Source: Accumulibacter sp964428215
Lineage (GTDB): Bacteria; Pseudomonadota; Gammaproteobacteria; Burkholderiales; Rhodocyclaceae
Assembly (NCBI GenBank): GCA_964428215.1
Contig: CAYRXO010000146.1
Coordinates: forward strand, 1-9,313
DNA: 9,313 nucleotides
Direction: 5' to 3'
This document shows, piece by piece, positions 6,305-9,313 of the stretch. Below the pieces are notes generated by a model that was given only the letters and a program-made list of their open reading frames with translations, searched no databases and was not told the DNA's origin. The position numbers were made by a program, and so were the translations under genes. Position 1 is the stretch's first letter. Every line of letters begins with the position of its first letter.

Positions 6305-6710
6305 CCAGTGGGCGGTAGTCGTCGCCGTTGACGAAAAGCATGTCACCCTTCGTGTCGAAGAGAGTGGCTGTGGTCGTTGCCAACAGGCCGGCGGCTGTGG
6401 CGGCAACCCGTTTGGCAAGCTGTTCTGTCAAACGCCGCGCACCTATTGCCTAGCCAACGACGGTGACTATGCCGTCGGAGCGCGGGTACGAGTCAGTGTG
6501 GCCGATGGCATCATCGGGCAAAGTGTCTGGTTGGCCTATGTCGTGCCCCTGCTGGCGGTTCTGGCCGGTGCCGTGGCTGGTTCGCTGATTGACGGCGAAA
6601 TCGGGGCCATCGTGGGTGCAGCGGGCGGACTGTTTTGCGGCTGGCTCAGCTTGCGCCATGCCAATCGTCACCACGGCGCCGAGCACCGTTTTTGGCTGAC
6701 GATCAAATGA
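6297..6710 (+). CDS. rseC: SoxR-reducing system / sigma-E regulator RseC (MucC) family protein
   Basis: A 137-residue inner-membrane protein of the RseC/MucC family. The N-terminal cytoplasmic part is a small beta domain (WAVVVAVDEKHVTLRVE, 5-21) followed by a cysteine cluster GCGRCQQAGGCGG with Cys25, Cys28 and Cys34, then Cys44. Two transmembrane helices follow (about residues 73-97 and 101-118), joined by a very short turn. In E. coli RseC is a mild positive modulator of sigma-E and, with RsxABCDGE, takes part in reducing the SoxR iron-sulfur cluster; in Pseudomonas the gene lies between mucB and mucD. I chose the ATG at 6297, where family similarity begins; a weak GAGTGG lies 5 nt upstream. 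The frame stays open back to 6216, but that 27-residue extension looks unlike the family. It is the second gene of the rpoE unit, in the mucC position, with rseA and rseB missing before it. Confidence 0.85.
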   Translation: MHDQWAVVVAVDEKHVTLRVEESGCGRCQQAGGCGGNPFGKLFCQTPRTYCLANDGDYAVGARVRVSVADGIIGQSVWLAYVVPLLAVLAGAVAGSLIDGEIGAIVGAAGGLFCGWLSLRHANRHHGAEHRFWLTIK

Positions 6711-6822
6711 TGGGCGACGTTTCCAGGCGTCGAGACCTTGTTTATTGCCGACTGAGCAGCCACAAGATGTTGGCGTTGTTTGTAATTCGCAGTTCCGTTC
6801 TACCGAGGAGGCGTTTCGAGCC

Positions 6823-8250
6823 ATGAAAAAATTGCTGACCGTTGTTTTTTTCACGGTTTTTTCGCTGCTGGCGCATGCCGAGCCGCGCGGCCTGCCGGAT
6901 TTCACCGAACTGGTCGAAAAGCAGGGAGCGTCCGTGGTCAATATCAGCACCACGCAAACCGTGCGCAACAACGCGCGCGGCGCACAGCCCTTCCCCTTCG
7001 ATGAAAACGACCCGATGTTCGAATTTTTCCGTCGGTTCATCCCGCGTCAGCCCGGCTCGCCTGCTTTTCCCGGTCTGCCGCGTGAGCAGGAGAGCCGCTC
7101 GCTCGGTTCTGGCTTCATCGTCGCTGCAGATGGCTACATCCTGACCAATGCGCACGTCGTCGATGCTGCCGACGAAATCCTCGTCCGTCTGACCGACAAG
7201 CGGGAGTTCAAGGCGCGCGTGATTGGCGCGGACAAGCGGACCGATGTGGCGCTGATCAAGATCGAAGCCAGCGGTCTGCCCAGCGTCCGGCTCGGCGATC
7301 CCAACCTGTTGCGCGTCGGAGAATGGGTGGTCGCCATCGGTTCGCCGTTCGGTTTCGACAACAGCGTCACTGCCGGCATCGTCAGTGCCAAAGGGCGTTC
7401 GCTGCCACAAGAGAACTATGTGCCGTTCATCCAGACCGACGTTGCGGTCAACCCAGGCAACTCCGGCGGACCTTTGTTCAACCTGAAGGGTGAGGTGGTC
7501 GGTATCAATTCGCAGATTTACAGCCGTTCCGGCGGTTTCATGGGCATTTCCTTCGCCATCCCGATCGATATGGCGATGGAAGTGCAAAACCAGTTGCGCG
7601 CCCACGGCAAGGTCAGCCGCGGCCGCATCGGCGTGGTCATTCAGGAACTGAACAAGGAACTGGCCGATTCTTTCGGCCTGAACAAGGCGCAGGGCGCGGC
7701 GGTCAACGCCGTCGAAAAAGGTGGTCCGGCCGATCGTGCCGGCGTCGAAGCGGGTGACGTGATCCTCAAATTCGATGGCAAGACGATCGTCAATTCGAGC
7801 GATCTGCCGCGCATCGTCGGCAACACCAAGCCCGGCAGTAAGGTGCCGATGCAGTTGTGGCGCAAAGGTTCGCTGAAGGAAGTGTCGGTCGTCGTTGCCG
7901 AAATTTCCGACGAGAAGAACACGGTGCGCGCTGCCAGAAACGTTCGCCCTGCCGAACGGCCGGCTAACCGGCTGGGCCTGGTGCTCAGCGAACCGAGTGC
8001 CGATCAGCGCCGTGAGTTGAAAATCAGCAGCGGTTTGCTGATCGAGGACGTGCGCAGCAGCAACTCGCGTGTCGATCTGCGTCCTGGCGACATCATCCTG
8101 GCGCTGATCTCGCGAGGTGAAAATATCGAACTGAAAAGCGTCGACCAGTTCAACCGTTTGCTGGCGCAGTTTGACAAATCGGCCAACGTCACCTTGCTCG
8201 TTCGCCGTGGCGAGCAACAGACCTTCGTGACCATCAAGGGAATGCCTTGA
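6823..8250 (+). CDS. mucD: Periplasmic serine endoprotease DegP/MucD (Do-like)
   Basis: A 475-residue HtrA-family protease that degrades or refolds misfolded envelope proteins in the periplasm. Residues 1-19 are a Sec signal peptide (MKK, hydrophobic core, cleavage probably after AHA). The trypsin-like domain has a complete catalytic triad: His111 in TNAHVV, Asp141 in RTDVALIKI and Ser214 in PGNSGGP. Two PDZ domains follow, about residues 260-355 (GRIGVVIQELN ... GGPADRAGVEAGDVILKFDGK) and 375-475 (RLGLVLSE ... LRPGDIILALISRGE). Length equals the MucD type (474 in Pseudomonas). The start is the ATG at 6823, giving the signal peptide directly; AGGAGG (6806-6811) lies 11 nt upstream, a rather long spacing. 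The 112-bp gap after rseC has no clear sigma-70 or sigma-E promoter, so it is probably read from the rpoE transcript. MucD orthologues are sigma-E targets and limit AlgU activity. Confidence 0.95.
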   Translation: MKKLLTVVFFTVFSLLAHAEPRGLPDFTELVEKQGASVVNISTTQTVRNNARGAQPFPFDENDPMFEFFRRFIPRQPGSPAFPGLPREQESRSLGSGFIVAADGYILTNAHVVDAADEILVRLTDKREFKARVIGADKRTDVALIKIEASGLPSVRLGDPNLLRVGEWVVAIGSPFGFDNSVTAGIVSAKGRSLPQENYVPFIQTDVAVNPGNSGGPLFNLKGEVVGINSQIYSRSGGFMGISFAIPIDMAMEVQNQLRAHGKVSRGRIGVVIQELNKELADSFGLNKAQGAAVNAVEKGGPADRAGVEAGDVILKFDGKTIVNSSDLPRIVGNTKPGSKVPMQLWRKGSLKEVSVVVAEISDEKNTVRAARNVRPAERPANRLGLVLSEPSADQRRELKISSGLLIEDVRSSNSRVDLRPGDIILALISRGENIELKSVDQFNRLLAQFDKSANVTLLVRRGEQQTFVTIKGMP

Positions 8251-8513
8251 GCGCCGGGGCGGAGGCTGCCGAGCGTCGCTTGACGCTGATTTCGCGCACC
8301 TATTGTCATCTGTGCAGCGAGATGGCAGCGGCGTTGAAGCCTTTGGCCGACGAATTCGGATTCGGTGTCGATGTCCTGGACGTCGACGCCGATCCGGCGC
8401 TGGAGGAACGTTACGACGTGCTGGTACCGGTGTTGCTGCATGCCGGACGGGAGCTGTGCCACTATGTTCTCGATGCAGCCAAAGTCCGTGATTATTTGAA
8501 CGAAATCGGCTAG
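8247..8513 (+). CDS. Glutaredoxin-like (DUF836 family) protein
   Basis: An 88-residue cytoplasmic thioredoxin-fold protein of the glutaredoxin-like DUF836 family. The redox motif is CHLC (Cys20-His-Leu-Cys23), at the start of the first helix, after the strand RLTLISRTY. The second half has the likely cis-proline Pro61 in VPVLL, then ELCHYVLD. Members are common in betaproteobacteria beside degP and lepA, but their substrate is not established. The start is TTG (8247-8249), whose last bases overlap the degP stop (TTGA); AAGGGA (8236-8241) lies 5 nt upstream inside degP, so translation is probably coupled. A dithiol protein cotranscribed with a periplasmic protease and an RseC protein fits an envelope-redox stress theme, although no signal peptide is visible, so it should be cytoplasmic. 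Confidence 0.85.
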   Translation: MSAGAEAAERRLTLISRTYCHLCSEMAAALKPLADEFGFGVDVLDVDADPALEERYDVLVPVLLHAGRELCHYVLDAAKVRDYLNEIG

Positions 8514-8540
8514 AATCAAAAAATTCTGGCCGTTTGACCT

Positions 8541-8568
8541 GGGTGCCCGCTGGCACCTGTTTTTTTTT
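8541..8568 (+). terminator. Intrinsic terminator between the glutaredoxin-like gene and lepA
   Basis: GGTGCC (8542-8547) and GGCACC (8552-8557) form a perfect 6-bp GC-rich stem with a 4-nt loop (CGCT), followed after two bases by nine T residues (8560-8568). This is a textbook Rho-independent terminator closing the rpoE-rseC-degP-glutaredoxin unit. It ends only 39 bp before the lepA ATG. Confidence 0.85.
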
Positions 8569-8607
8569 CACGGGTGGCTTGGCGGCAGCGAAGCCTGAAC
8601 GAGGTCC

Positions 8608-9313
8608 ATGCAACACATCCGCAATTTTTCGATCATCGCCCATATCGATCACGGCAAATCGACGCTCGCTGATCGCATCATCCATTTATGCGGAGGTCTG
8701 ACCGATCGCGAGATGGAGGCGCAGGTGCTCGATTCGATGGACATCGAACGCGAACGCGGCATCACCATCAAGGCGCAGACCGCCGCGCTGCAGTACCGTT
8801 CGCGCAGCGGCGAGATCTACCAGTTGAATCTGATCGATACGCCCGGACACGTCGACTTCTCGTATGAAGTCTCGCGTTCGCTGTCGGCTTGCGAAGGCGC
8901 GCTGCTCGTCGTCGATGCTTCGCAAGGCGTCGAAGCGCAAACCGTCGCCAACTGCTACACGGCGATCGAACTCGGCGTCGATGTGCTGCCGGTGCTGAAC
9001 AAGATCGATCTGCCGTCGGCGATGCCCGACAAGGCGCGTCAGGAGATTGAGGACGTCATCGGGCTGGATGCCGCCGACGCGGTGCTCGCTTCGGCGAAGA
9101 CCGGTCTCGGCGTCGCCGACATTCTGGAAGCGATCATCGAGCGCATCCCGGCGCCGCGAGGCGATCCGGACGCACCGCTGAAAGCCTTGCTGGTCGATGC
9201 CTGGTTTGACAATTACGTCCGGGTGGTAAGGCTGGTGCGCGTCTTCGACGGCACGCTGCGCACCAAGGACAAAATCCGGCTGATGGCTACCGGCTCCAGC
9301 CATCTTTGCGAGC
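8608..9313 (+). CDS. lepA: Elongation factor 4 (LepA) GTPase, 5' part (runs off the window)
   Basis: The first 235 codons of a translational GTPase (about 600 residues when complete) that binds stalled or newly initiating ribosomes; EF4 is reported to back-translocate or to aid 30S biogenesis and initiation. G-domain motifs are intact: G1 AHIDHGKST (11-19), G2 around RERGITIKAQT (48-58), G3 DTPGH (77-81), G4 NKID (131-134) and G5 SAKTG (162-166). The start of domain II is present (LVRVFDGTLRTKDKIRLMATG, 209-229). The ATG at 8608 begins the standard MQHIRNFSIIAHIDHGK sequence; GAGG lies only 3 nt upstream, a tight spacing. Residues 203-211 read YVRVVRLVR, where LepA normally has Gly at 205 and a small or hydrophobic residue at 208, so two Arg replacements are visible. 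In relatives lepB (signal peptidase I) and rnc follow, but they lie outside this window. Confidence 0.95.
   Translation, partial: MQHIRNFSIIAHIDHGKSTLADRIIHLCGGLTDREMEAQVLDSMDIERERGITIKAQTAALQYRSRSGEIYQLNLIDTPGHVDFSYEVSRSLSACEGALLVVDASQGVEAQTVANCYTAIELGVDVLPVLNKIDLPSAMPDKARQEIEDVIGLDAADAVLASAKTGLGVADILEAIIERIPAPRGDPDAPLKALLVDAWFDNYVRVVRLVRVFDGTLRTKDKIRLMATGSSHLCE

Noticed and set aside
6711..6822. Sigma-E-dependent promoter in front of degP
   Set aside because: I searched for GAACTT-like and TCTGA-like hexamers at suitable spacing and found none convincing.
6742..8685. Long minus-strand open frame (647 codons) opposite degP and the glutaredoxin-like gene
   Set aside because: It lies antisense to two well-supported genes and is low-complexity and rich in Arg, His, Asp and Gln, as expected from reading GC-rich codons on the opposite strand. 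It shows no recognisable domain.
8686..9303. Minus-strand open frame (205 codons) opposite lepA
   Set aside because: lepA occupies the plus strand here with intact GTPase motifs; the opposite frame is a codon-bias shadow.

Overview
The window reads as chromosomal backbone of a betaproteobacterium. The closest fit is probably the Rhodocyclales/Accumulibacter-Dechloromonas side, but that is inferred from gene order and protein resemblance, not from a database search. GC is high. The block fabF - ygfX - nadB / rpoE - rseC - degP(mucD) - glutaredoxin - lepA is a familiar proteobacterial neighbourhood, and most proteins have intact catalytic motifs.

Layout. Bases 1-55 are a perfect GTGCC pentanucleotide tandem array cut by the window edge. 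Two minus-strand genes follow: a small SAM-dependent methyltransferase and a TauE/SafE (TSUP) membrane transporter. Facing away from them, acpP (acyl carrier protein) and fabF (3-oxoacyl-ACP synthase II) start a plus-strand unit that continues with a ygfX-like membrane protein. Its 3' end overlaps the convergent nadB (L-aspartate oxidase) by 35 bp. nadB is divergent from rpoE (extracytoplasmic sigma factor). After rpoE come an RseC/MucC-family membrane protein, a periplasmic Do-type protease (DegP/MucD) and a TTG-started glutaredoxin-like protein overlapping the protease stop. A strong intrinsic terminator follows, then lepA (EF4), which runs off the right edge.

How the genes work together. 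acpP and fabF serve fatty-acid elongation, nadB starts NAD synthesis, and rpoE-rseC-degP is an envelope-stress module. lepA is a ribosome-associated GTPase.

I do not see an undescribed system here. The most notable point is that rseA and rseB (mucA/mucB), the anti-sigma factor and its co-regulator that normally lie between rpoE and rseC, are absent; the gap is only about 100 bp and holds a 38-codon ORF that overlaps both neighbours. Secondary points: acpP-fabF is detached from the usual plsX-fabH-fabD-fabG genes; an inverted repeat overlaps the acpP -35; a G9 tract lies in the transporter gene; LepA has two unusual arginines; and the terminator lies only about 40 bp before lepA.
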